Of a stretch of 44,166 bases of DNA, positions 24,382 through 32,267 are shown piece by piece. The notes under the pieces were generated by a model. That model was not told the origin of the DNA. It saw only the letters and a program-made list of their open reading frames with translations, and made no database searches. Positions within the stretch are counted from its first letter, which is position 1; each line of letters begins with the position of its first letter. The position numbers and the translations under genes are program-made. The DNA is from Deltaproteobacteria bacterium (GTDB lineage Bacteria; Desulfobacterota; Desulfobacteria; Desulfobacterales; B30-G6), in contig JAJDNW010000092.1 of NCBI GenBank assembly GCA_022340465.1, forward strand, positions 1 through 44,166, written 5' to 3'.

Positions 24382-25727
24382 CCAAGAAAATGCATATCAT
24401 GATCGTGGACGACGAAAAAATCGTCCGGGAGTCGTTGTACTACTGGTTTCAAAAATCGGGGCACACCGCCGAAACAGCGGCTTCCGGTTTTGAAGCCCTG
24501 GAAAAGCTTGAAAAGGTTCCCTTTGACCTGCTCTTTGTGGATATTAAAATGCCCGGCATGGACGGTATCGAGCTGCTGGAAAGGGTCAAAACGGATTTTC
24601 CGGATACCATCGTCGTCATTATCACCGCTTACGGTTCCATTGACTCCGCTGTCGACGCGATGAAAAAGGGCGCTCATGACTATCTGCTCAAGCCATTCAA
24701 GCCCGATTATCTGTCACTGGTCCTGGAAAAGGTCCTGCAGCAAAAAGCCCTGACCTCCGAATACAACTACCTCAAGGGACGCCTGGAAAAAATCACCCGG
24801 TTCGACAACATCATCGGCCAATCGCCTCCCATGAAAGAGATTTTCAAGTTGATCCCCGAGATCGCCGCCAGCGAGGCATCCATTTTGCTGACAGGCGAAA
24901 CGGGAACCGGCAAAGAGCTGGTGGCCAGGGCTATCCATGCCGAGAGCAACCGTGCCCTGCTCCCATTCATCGCCATTAACTGCGGCGCCATTCCGGATTC
25001 ATTGCTGGAAAGCGAGCTGTTCGGCCATCAAAAGGGGGCTTTTACAGACGCAAAGCACGCACGCAAGGGATTTCTCGAAGTCGTTTCCGGGGGCACCCTG
25101 TTCCTGGATGAAATCGGGGAAATCAGCCCGAAGATGCAAGTGGATCTTCTGCGGGTGCTGGACGAAAAAAAAATAACCCGCATCGGCAACCGCACGCCCG
25201 TCGCAGTGGATTTCCGGCTGATTTCAGCGACGCGCAAAGACCTGCAAAAAGCCATTGCCGACGATGACTTCAGGGAGGACTTCTTTTACCGTATCAACGT
25301 CATTCACATGCCTATCCCTCCCTTGCGGCAAAGAAAAGAGGACATCCCGCTGCTGGTGGATCATTTCCTCGAAAAATACAGCCAGGAAACCGCTAAACGG
25401 GTAGACCGGGTTTCAAAGCAAACCTTGAACGAGCTCGTGCAGTACCAGTGGCCGGGCAATATCAGAGAGCTGGAGAATGCCGTGGAGCGGGCGGTGGTGC
25501 TTTCCAAATCCCGAACCCTCACCACCAGCGACTTCGCCTTTTTGAAGACGGCGGCCTCTCCACGCGAAGAAACGCCAACCTTAAAGAGGCTGGAAAAAAC
25601 GTACATCCTGGAAACATTGAACGGATGCGGCTGGAATGTCACCCGGGCTGCGAAGGTGTTGGGCATCAACCGGGTAACCCTTCACAAAAAGATCGACCGC
25701 TATGAGCTGAAAAGCGGAAAGAGATGA
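24378..25727 (+). CDS. NtrC-family response regulator (REC-AAA+-Fis)
   Basis: A 449-residue response regulator starting at a GTG that overlaps the kinase stop codon. The receiver (5-120) has Asp55 in LLFVDIKMPGMDG, Thr/Tyr in ITAYGS and Lys in LLKPFKPD. The AAA+ domain has Walker A GETGTGKE, Walker B GGTLFLDEIGEIS and QWPGNIRELENAVERAV. The sigma-54 contact loop reads GAFTDA (220-225) in place of GAFTGA. The C-terminal Fis-type HTH is VTRAAKVLGINRVTLHKKI. It probably forms a two-component pair with the Rossmann-PAS kinase. Being next to the Hdr control region, it is a good candidate for binding the 27635-27733 dyads. Confidence 0.95.
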   Translation: MTKKMHIMIVDDEKIVRESLYYWFQKSGHTAETAASGFEALEKLEKVPFDLLFVDIKMPGMDGIELLERVKTDFPDTIVVIITAYGSIDSAVDAMKKGAHDYLLKPFKPDYLSLVLEKVLQQKALTSEYNYLKGRLEKITRFDNIIGQSPPMKEIFKLIPEIAASEASILLTGETGTGKELVARAIHAESNRALLPFIAINCGAIPDSLLESELFGHQKGAFTDAKHARKGFLEVVSGGTLFLDEIGEISPKMQVDLLRVLDEKKITRIGNRTPVAVDFRLISATRKDLQKAIADDDFREDFFYRINVIHMPIPPLRQRKEDIPLLVDHFLEKYSQETAKRVDRVSKQTLNELVQYQWPGNIRELENAVERAVVLSKSRTLTTSDFAFLKTAASPREETPTLKRLEKTYILETLNGCGWNVTRAAKVLGINRVTLHKKIDRYELKSGKR

Positions 25728-26269
25728 GCGCGGATCGTCCCTGCATCGGCCTGATACCCATGGGCGACATACCCGACATGACGCCCAAGGTCATCGCAGC
25801 CCATATTTCAGGCTACTTCGATCTGTCGGCGGAATTGATGCCTCCCATGAAAAACCCTGCCCATGCCCTGAACAGGCGGCTGCTTCAGTACGATGCAGGC
25901 GCCGTCATCAAACACATGGAAGCGATGTCGTTCGGGGCCTTCGACAAAGTCGTCTGCATCATGGATGTCGATCTCTTTTTACCGGTCTTCACCCACATAT
26001 TCGGCGAAGCGCGTCAGGGGGGGCGTGTCGCCCTGGTGTCCATGTTTCGCCTCAGGGAGAATGAAGCGGACACCGTCGCCCCGTCGGCCAGGACGCTGGA
26101 GCGCGTCGCCAAAGTGTCCCTCCACGAATTGTGCCACCTGTACGGCCTGACCCACTGCGAGGACAGTCGATGTCTCATGCACTTCTCAGGGAACCTGGCA
26201 GACCTGGACCGGAGCTCATTCAATCTGTGCCGCTACTGCCGGCGGTTTCTGAATGATGCCGTACAGTAG
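25724..26269 (+). CDS. amzA: Archaemetzincin-family zinc metalloprotease
   Basis: A 181-residue protein with the diagnostic archaemetzincin signature: HELCHLYGLTHC (zinc ligands and catalytic Glu), then SRCLM (Met-turn) and a final CRYC pair that binds the structural zinc. The N-terminal IGLIPMGDIP and DKVVCIMDVDLFLPVFTHIFGEA are also family-like. No signal peptide, so cytoplasmic. Physiological substrates of prokaryotic AmzA are not known. The ATG overlaps the NtrC-type gene's stop by 4 nt and a terminator follows 58 nt later, so this protease is the last gene of the two-component operon, which is an unusual setting. Confidence 0.93.
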   Translation: MSADRPCIGLIPMGDIPDMTPKVIAAHISGYFDLSAELMPPMKNPAHALNRRLLQYDAGAVIKHMEAMSFGAFDKVVCIMDVDLFLPVFTHIFGEARQGGRVALVSMFRLRENEADTVAPSARTLERVAKVSLHELCHLYGLTHCEDSRCLMHFSGNLADLDRSSFNLCRYCRRFLNDAVQ

Positions 26270-26326
26270 ACTCCGGCGTGGGGTAGATCCAATTTCACCA
26301 TAGAAAGCTGTGATGAAAACATATGT

Positions 26327-26366
26327 GACGACCGGTATATTATCTGCACGCCGGTCATCATTTTTT
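26327..26366 (+). terminator. Terminator of the signalling operon
   Basis: GACGACCGG (26327-26335) pairs with CCGGTCATC (26351-26359) with one mismatch, followed by TTTTTT and another T-rich run. It separates the plus-strand operon from the convergent gene at 26365-27309 and may also slow transcription from that side. Confidence 0.7.
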
Positions 26367-27309
26367 ACTTTTTCCCTGTCCCTAAAAACGCCTCCACCAG
26401 AACCTCCCATCCGATTTCGGGAAACGACCCGGCGACATCATTGAGGGGCTCCGCACCGGTGGCCGCCAAATTTTCATATTCCGGCCCCATCAACGACAAG
26501 AGTCTGCTGCTTTCATGCTCCATCCAACGGATGCTTTCACGACCGAAATAAAGCCCCTTCACATCCTTCTTCGGCATCACCGGTTCCAGGATAAACAGCC
26601 ATCCTTCATGATAGGGATCGATAGTGACTATTTCAGGATGTTCGAGCGCTTTATGGTTCACCGCCAAGACGACACCGGTCACCGGCGACAAAACCGCAGC
26701 TTCATGGCCGCCCTTTTTAAACGTCCACCCCACCTGACTCTGGTTCAACTTCTCGCCCAGCGGCGGCAGCAGCAGTTGCCGGGGGCAACCGAAGACTTTG
26801 GATGAAAAATCATCGAGCCCTACCCTGGCGCGCCCCCCGTGTTCAAATCGCGACCAGCTGTGTCCCATATGATAGTAATACCCTTTGGCCACCCGGTATC
26901 CGGATGCCGATGACAGCGGCGGCGCCTCCAATTCCCCCCCCAAATCGACCTCATCCAGTATTTGATCAAAAGGGCAGTGATAACACTCGTAATTCATGGT
27001 ACAAATTTTCGGTGCATCGATGCGGCCCGTCAGGGCATGACGGCATGGCCGCGTGGCGCCATAGTGCGACTTTTTCAGATAGTCGACCCAGCCCTCTGCG
27101 CTCAGTGTCTCTTTGCGCCGGCCTTTTTTCATACCCATGGCCTTGCGCATGCCCAAATCAAAGGGACAGTTGTTGCAGTCATAGTCGTTGTCGCATTTAC
27201 GGAAATTAATCACGCCGGCTTTCATCCAGATGCACGCATCTTCCACCACCTCAAAGCCTTGTACCCGCGTTTTACCGTTTCTTTTTTTCATGTTCCCCTT
27301 TGCATTCAT
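26365..27309 (-). CDS. GcvH-like protein with duplicated Cys clusters, lacking the lipoyl lysine
   Basis: A 314-residue protein. The N-terminal part has two copies of a cysteine module: Cys26-x12-Cys39-x5-Cys45-x2-Cys48 ending in CPFD, then Cys-x13-Cys-x5-Cys-x2-Cys again ending in CPFD. The C-terminal part resembles the glycine cleavage H protein: VGWTFKKGGHEAAVLSPVTG, VVLAVNHKALEHPEIV and DPYHEGWLFILEP. At the position of the lipoylated Lys in the usual ESVKA loop this protein has GGHEA, so it probably is not lipoylated there. The Cys modules could hold metal or iron-sulfur centres. AAAGGAGG lies 6 nt upstream of the chosen ATG at 27309. It is transcribed divergently from the Hdr operon and shares its control region. 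Function unknown. Confidence 0.82.
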   Translation of the reverse strand: MNAKGNMKKRNGKTRVQGFEVVEDACIWMKAGVINFRKCDNDYDCNNCPFDLGMRKAMGMKKGRRKETLSAEGWVDYLKKSHYGATRPCRHALTGRIDAPKICTMNYECYHCPFDQILDEVDLGGELEAPPLSSASGYRVAKGYYYHMGHSWSRFEHGGRARVGLDDFSSKVFGCPRQLLLPPLGEKLNQSQVGWTFKKGGHEAAVLSPVTGVVLAVNHKALEHPEIVTIDPYHEGWLFILEPVMPKKDVKGLYFGRESIRWMEHESSRLLSLMGPEYENLAATGAEPLNDVAGSFPEIGWEVLVEAFLGTGKK

Positions 27310-27634
27310 TGCGGCACCTCCTTTACGCCACATCCCGTGGTGTGGTTGAAATCTGTCTCTTGCTTATTGGTAGAGCAATATGAATACCAACGGACTCGAT
27401 GAGGGTGTATTTTATTACAACTATTTGTATTTATTGTTATTAACTGTTGCAAGCCGCATGATTGGCCCACGACTGCCCGGCGACGGCCGGGCGGAAACGA
27501 TGCGTTTTTTTACACATCTGAATCTCGCACCGGCATGGATGACATTCTTATTGTTTAAATACAGTGAATTAACATGTGTATCGCTTTGCTACACCCCCTG
27601 TTGCCATTTCTAATGGCGCGAAGACGGTTTCGGG

Positions 27635-27733
27635 ATGTTGCGTTTAGGCAACTTATCGTTGTGCAACAATTATCTTATTTAATTTATTGTTAAATAAATA
27701 TTTACACCCTTATTTGTTGCATTTGCTGCAACA
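27635..27733. promoter_or_regulatory. Cluster of GTTGC...GCAAC dyads (putative enhancer sites)
   Basis: Three related inverted repeats: GTTGCGTTTAGGCAAC (27637-27652), ATCGTTGTGCAACAAT (27655-27670, one mismatch pair) and TGTTGCATTTGCTGCAACA (27715-27733, perfect 7-bp arms). Half-sites TGTTGC also occur at 27445 and 27599. They lie about 110-210 bp upstream of the start site predicted for the sigma-54 promoter, the usual distance for enhancer-binding proteins. The remainder of 27310-27915 has a GCCCGGC/GCCGGGC hairpin (27475-27492), a TGATATTA/TAATATCA dyad (27769-27793), and no gene that I can support. Confidence 0.6.
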
Positions 27734-27817
27734 TAACGGGGACATTTTTCCGCCGTTTTCGGTCGCCATGATATTATAATCAACATAATATCAATTGGTT
27801 ATGATATTACGAGCGCT

Positions 27818-27833
27818 TGGCATGCTCTATGCA
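27818..27833 (+). promoter_or_regulatory. Sigma-54 (RpoN) promoter
   Basis: TGGCATGCTCTATGCA matches TGGCACGNNNNTTGCW at all invariant positions: GG at 27819-27820 and GC at 27831-27832, with the required 10-nt spacing. Only two conserved positions differ. The predicted transcript starts near 27844 and leaves a 5' leader of about 70 nt before the first gene of the Hdr operon. Confidence 0.7.
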
Positions 27834-27915
27834 GAAACATCCCCGAAGGCTTCATTGCCAGGATCACCATCAATGCAGCGGTCCTGATGCTGCCCGCTAA
27901 CATGGAGGGCACCCC

Positions 27916-28326
27916 ATGCATCGCCGTCAAAAAGCCAAAATCCTCGTAGTGGATGACGAACCTGATACGATAATTTTTCTCTCTAACCTTCTGCATTCGG
28001 ACGGGTTCAAGCCCATCACCGCCGACAACAAGAAAGACGGGCTGCAAAAGGCGGTCGAAGAAAAGCCAGCCGTCATCATTCTCAACGTGATGATGCCGGG
28101 GGAGGCCGGCGTCACCATGTATCGAAACCTCAAACGGAGCGCCCAACTGAAAAGTGTTCCCGTCATCATGCTCTCAACCATCGACAAAAAAACATTTCTA
28201 AAATGCCACAACATCTACGGCCAGTATATCTGCGAGGAGATGGCCACCATGGACCGGTTTATCGAAAAACCGCCGGAGGCCGATGATTTTCTCCTTACAG
28301 TCAGGGAGTTGTCAGGATATCGTTAA
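27916..28326 (+). CDS. Stand-alone receiver domain lacking the phospho-Asp
   Basis: A 136-residue CheY-like protein. The acidic pair is present in LVVDDEPD, Ser/Thr in IMLSTID and the Lys in FIEKPPE. At the phosphorylation site the sequence is VIILNVMMPGEAG, with Asn57 where Asp is expected. It therefore should not accept phosphate in the normal way and may work as a locked or ligand-gated adaptor. There is a small insertion (KCHNIYGQYICEEMATMDR) between the Thr and Lys positions. It is the first gene after the sigma-54 promoter and lies 35 nt before the HdrA-GltD fusion, so it is part of the same transcript. Confidence 0.9.
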   Translation: MHRRQKAKILVVDDEPDTIIFLSNLLHSDGFKPITADNKKDGLQKAVEEKPAVIILNVMMPGEAGVTMYRNLKRSAQLKSVPVIMLSTIDKKTFLKCHNIYGQYICEEMATMDRFIEKPPEADDFLLTVRELSGYR

Positions 28327-28361
28327 AGCGCTCAAACCGGCGAGACGTTCCGGAGGTCTGC

Positions 28362-31300
28362 ATGAGCATCAAAATAGGGTTTTACATCTGTCATTGCGGC
28401 ATCAATATCGCTTACAAGGTTCGGGTCGAGGAGGTCGCAGCCTATGCCGGCCGGTTGAAAAATGTCGTCGTTGCCAGAGACTACAAATTCATGTGTTCGG
28501 ATCCGGGCCAGGAAATGATCGAAAAAGACATTCGTGACTTTAATCTCGACCGGGTGGTGGTGGCCTCATGCTCGCCGCGGCTTCACGAAAAAACCTTTCA
28601 AAGTGCCTGCCAAAGGGCCGGCCTGAACCCGTACATGTTTCAAATGGCCTCTGTTCGCGAACAGGTTTCCTGGGTTACCGAAAGTGAAGACGAGGCCACC
28701 AACAAAGCCAAAACGCTGGCGGCGGGCGCCATAAACCGCGTCAATTTTCATCAGGCCCTGGAAACCAGGGAGGTCACGGTCAACCCGGATACCGTCGTCG
28801 TCGGCGGTGGCATCGCCGGCATGCAGGCCGCCATCGATATAGGCAACGCCGGCAACACGGTTCACCTCGTGGAAAAAGCCCCCACCATCGGCGGCCATAT
28901 GCTGCAGTTCGACAAGACATTCCCGACACTGGACTGCGCGGCCTGCATCGGAACTCCCAAAATGGTGGAAGTCGCCCAGAACCCAAATATCCGACTCCAC
29001 ACCTACAGCGAAGTCACCGACGTTTCCGGTTATATCGGCAATTACACGGTGACCATTCGCAAAAAACCCCGCTATGTCATCGAGGGCGTTTGTACGGGCT
29101 GTGGGGAATGTTCCCAGGTTTGCCCCGTAACGGCCCCCAATGCGTGGGATGAAAATCTGTGTATGCGCAAAGCTATCGGCAGGTCCTTTCCCCAGGCGGT
29201 CCCCATCACCTTCAACATCGAAAAAATGGACCGTGCGCCCTGCGTCACCACCTGTCCCGCCGGCGTCAACGTACAGGGGTATGTTCAACTTATCAAAGAA
29301 GGCAGGTATAAGGATGCGGTAAAATTGATCATGGAGCGTCTGCCCCTGCCGGGCGTCTTGGGGAGGGTCTGCCCTCATCCCTGCGAATCGGCATGCCGCC
29401 GCGGGGAGCTTGACGCCCCGGTGGCCATCAGGGCGCTGAAGCGATTTGCCGCCGATCAAATCACCCTTGAAGACCTGGAACGCCCGGCGATCGAAGACCG
29501 CCGGGAAAAAATCGCCGTCATCGGCTCAGGACCGGCCGGGTTGACGGTCGCCTACTATCTGCGTCTGAAGGGCTACCGGGTGACCATTTACGAAGCGCTA
29601 GAAAAACTCGGGGGCATGCTGCGTGTCGGCATTCCGGACTACCGGCTGCCGCCGGAAATTCTCGACAAAGAAATCGCGGCCATTCTCAGCCTGGGCATCG
29701 CCGTGGAGACCGGCAAACGTTTTGGGAAGGACATCTCACTCAAAACGCTGACATCCATGGGGTATGCGGCGGTATTTCTATCCATCGGTGCCCACCGGGC
29801 CCTGTCTCTGGGAATTCCCGGCCTTGAAAGGACCGACGGCGTGGTGGACGCCCTTGAATTTCTGCGCGACGTGAATCTCGACGGGGGCGTGCAGCCGGGC
29901 AGAGAGGTGGTGGTCATCGGCGGGGGAAATGTCGCCATGGATGCGGCCCGCGCGGCCAGACGTCTGGGCTCGGAAAAGGTGACCATCCTCTACCGCCGCT
30001 CCGAACGCGAAATGCCGGCCTACGCGGAAGAGATCGAAGATGCCAAGGCGGAAGGGATCGGGTTTCACTTTCTGACATCACCGGTGACGGTCCTCAGCCG
30101 GAACGGCCGGGTCACCGGTATCGAGTGTATTCGCAACGAACTGGGCCCTGCCGACGCCAGCGGTCGACGACGTCCGCTTCCCGTCAAGGATTCCGAGTTC
30201 GTCATTGCATGTGATGCGGTTGTCCCCGCCGTCGGTCAAAAAACGGACAACGCCTGGGCGCCAAACGAGCCGGGCCTCGATTGGACGTCACGGCAGACCA
30301 TCCGGGTAGATCCGCAAACCCTGCAAACCAGCGTCCCGCATGTGTTTGCAGCCGGTGACGCCGTCACCGGGCCTGCCACCGTGATCGAGGCGGTCAGTGC
30401 AGGCCACAAGGCGGTTGCAGCCATTCACGGATTTCTCGATCGTGACGACCCGGCCGCATTGGCGGCGGCATTACAGCCCCAGGAGCCCGCCGGAGAAAAC
30501 TGGCGGCCCCTGCCCGACGGCGTCGAACCCAACGGCCGCCCTCACGTCGTGCAGACCCCACCGGCCAACCGCTTGGATTCGTTCTGTGAAGTCGAGCTGG
30601 GATTCTCCGAACAGGATGCACGGCACGAGGCTGAACGGTGTCTGAATTGCGGGCTGTGTTGTGAGTGCATGGCGTGTGTACAGGCATGCGAGGCCCAGGC
30701 CATAGACCACCGGATGCAGGCCGAGGAATTAGAGGTGCAGGCCGGCACCATCATTCTCGCCACGGGCTATGACCTCATGGATCCGACGCCGTTGAAACCG
30801 TACGGCTATCACAAGTATCCCAACGTATACACCAGTCTCGAGTTCGAACGGTTGAGCAACGCCACCGGGCCCACCGGCGGCAATATTCTCATTCGCGATG
30901 CACGGGGAGAATTCACGAAAGAACCCGAAAGTGTCGCCTTGCTCCACTGTATCGGCAGCCGGGACGTCAATTACCATGAATACTGTTCAAGGGTCTGCTG
31001 CATGTACGCCCTCAAATACGCGCACCTGCTCAAGGAAAAAGTCGGGCACCATACCAAGGTCTACGATTTTTACATCGATCAGCGCTGCTACGGAAAAGGC
31101 TATGAGGAATTCTACCGGCGCTGCCAGGAAGAAGGCACCACCTTTATCCGGGGAAAGGTGGCGGAAATCACGGACAAGGCGACATCCGAGAGCGAAGAAG
31201 GGAAGCTTATCGCCATTGCCGAAGATACACTCTTGGGAAGCCGCCTTCGCGTTCCGGTGGACATGGTCGTACTCTGCGCGGCCATGGAAGCCAGAGAGGA

Positions 31301-31772
31301 TGCCGGCCAGGTGGGCCGGGTTTTCGGGATCAACCGGGGGGCCGACGGATTCTTTCTGGAGGAGCACCCCAAACTGGGGCCGCTGAACACGGCTACCGAC
31401 GGTGTGTTTATTGCCGGGGCTTGTCAGTCACCGAAAGATATCCCCGACACGGTCGCGCAGGCGTCCGGCGCCGCCGCCAAGGCCCTTTCCCTGTCTACCC
31501 GCGGCAAGGTGCCGGTCCCCTCGACCATTTCCTGGATCGACCCCTCTGTTTGCGCCGGATGTCAGACATGTATCGGGCTTTGCCCCTATTCCGCGATAGA
31601 GTTCGACGAGAGAAGAAATGTCTCGGTCATCAACGAGGCGGTCTGCAAGGGTTGCGGCAGCTGCAGCGGCGCCTGCCCCAGCGGGGCCGCCCAGGTGAAG
31701 CATTTCACAAAAAAACAGATTTTTGCGGAGTTCAGCGGCATCATGGATGCACTCAGTGCTGTGGGTATGTAA
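28362..31772 (+). CDS. HdrA-like flavoprotein with inserted GltD/NfnB-like NAD(P)H module
   Basis: An 1136-residue iron-sulfur flavoprotein. Residues 1-140 are the HdrA N-terminal domain (FYICHCGINIA...VVVASCSPRLHEKTF). The HdrA FAD loop [13 protein letters not shown] is near 145-157. The HdrA-specific Cys pair is DCAAC at 191-195, and a ferredoxin motif CTGCGECSQVC at 244-254. A complete glutamate synthase small-subunit-like module is then inserted (about 285-755): CVTTCPAG (Cys294, Cys298), RVCPHPCESACRRG, FAD loop VIGSGPAGL (about 387) and NAD(P) loop VVVIGGGNVAMDAARAA (about 515). A Cys-rich linker follows (CLNCGLCCECMACVQAC, 760-776), then the rest of HdrA with two C-terminal 2[4Fe-4S] motifs (CAGCQTCIGLC; CKGCGSCSGAC). 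It likely couples NAD(P)H to the Hdr electron pathway. Confidence 0.9.
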   Translation: MSIKIGFYICHCGINIAYKVRVEEVAAYAGRLKNVVVARDYKFMCSDPGQEMIEKDIRDFNLDRVVVASCSPRLHEKTFQSACQRAGLNPYMFQMASVREQVSWVTESEDEATNKAKTLAAGAINRVNFHQALETREVTVNPDTVVVGGGIAGMQAAIDIGNAGNTVHLVEKAPTIGGHMLQFDKTFPTLDCAACIGTPKMVEVAQNPNIRLHTYSEVTDVSGYIGNYTVTIRKKPRYVIEGVCTGCGECSQVCPVTAPNAWDENLCMRKAIGRSFPQAVPITFNIEKMDRAPCVTTCPAGVNVQGYVQLIKEGRYKDAVKLIMERLPLPGVLGRVCPHPCESACRRGELDAPVAIRALKRFAADQITLEDLERPAIEDRREKIAVIGSGPAGLTVAYYLRLKGYRVTIYEALEKLGGMLRVGIPDYRLPPEILDKEIAAILSLGIAVETGKRFGKDISLKTLTSMGYAAVFLSIGAHRALSLGIPGLERTDGVVDALEFLRDVNLDGGVQPGREVVVIGGGNVAMDAARAARRLGSEKVTILYRRSEREMPAYAEEIEDAKAEGIGFHFLTSPVTVLSRNGRVTGIECIRNELGPADASGRRRPLPVKDSEFVIACDAVVPAVGQKTDNAWAPNEPGLDWTSRQTIRVDPQTLQTSVPHVFAAGDAVTGPATVIEAVSAGHKAVAAIHGFLDRDDPAALAAALQPQEPAGENWRPLPDGVEPNGRPHVVQTPPANRLDSFCEVELGFSEQDARHEAERCLNCGLCCECMACVQACEAQAIDHRMQAEELEVQAGTIILATGYDLMDPTPLKPYGYHKYPNVYTSLEFERLSNATGPTGGNILIRDARGEFTKEPESVALLHCIGSRDVNYHEYCSRVCCMYALKYAHLLKEKVGHHTKVYDFYIDQRCYGKGYEEFYRRCQEEGTTFIRGKVAEITDKATSESEEGKLIAIAEDTLLGSRLRVPVDMVVLCAAMEAREDAGQVGRVFGINRGADGFFLEEHPKLGPLNTATDGVFIAGACQSPKDIPDTVAQASGAAAKALSLSTRGKVPVPSTISWIDPSVCAGCQTCIGLCPYSAIEFDERRNVSVINEAVCKGCGSCSGACPSGAAQVKHFTKKQIFAEFSGIMDALSAVGM

Positions 31773-31831
31773 ACCCCGCAGCTGCAACGCTGGGGTAAAG
31801 TCATAAAGCAAATCTTTCGGAGGAGACCGCT

Positions 31832-32254
31832 ATGGATGCATTTGAACCGACCATCATTGCCTTTGTTTGTAACTGGTGCACCTATACCGCCGCCGACCTG
31901 GCAGGAACCTCCCGGCTGACGTATCCCAAAAACGTGCGGTTGATACGCGTCATGTGCACGGGAATGGTGGATCCCCAATATGTCATCAAGGCATTTTTGG
32001 AAGGTGCCGACGGTGTCCTCGTCAGTGGCTGCCACCCCGGCGACTGCCACTACATCAACGGGAATTACAAAGCCCGCAGACGCATCAAGCTTCTTAAAGA
32101 AATTCTCCCGCAATTCGGGTTTGAAGAAACCCGCTTGAAGTTGACCTGGATCGGCGCCAGCGACGGCATCCTCTTCGCCGAGGTGATGCGTGAGCTTGTC
32201 GCCCGAATCAAAGCGCTGGGCCCGAATCAAGCCAAGCTGAAAATGGTGATTTAG
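31832..32254 (+). CDS. MvhD/FlpD-like [2Fe-2S] electron-transfer subunit
   Basis: A 140-residue protein of the hydrogenase delta/MvhD family: FVCNWCTYTAADLAG near the start, RVMCTGMVDPQYVIKAFLEGADGVLVSGCHPGDCHY, then NGNYKARRRI. The Cys residues carry a [2Fe-2S] cluster in characterised homologues and connect an electron donor to HdrA. Selenocysteine is found in some homologues, but here the NWC position is Cys. It sits between the HdrA-GltD fusion and the FdhB-like gene, 60 and 14 nt from them, with GGAGGAG upstream. It probably passes electrons between those two subunits. Confidence 0.93.
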   Translation: MDAFEPTIIAFVCNWCTYTAADLAGTSRLTYPKNVRLIRVMCTGMVDPQYVIKAFLEGADGVLVSGCHPGDCHYINGNYKARRRIKLLKEILPQFGFEETRLKLTWIGASDGILFAEVMRELVARIKALGPNQAKLKMVI

Positions 32255-32267
32255 CACGGAGGAAAGC

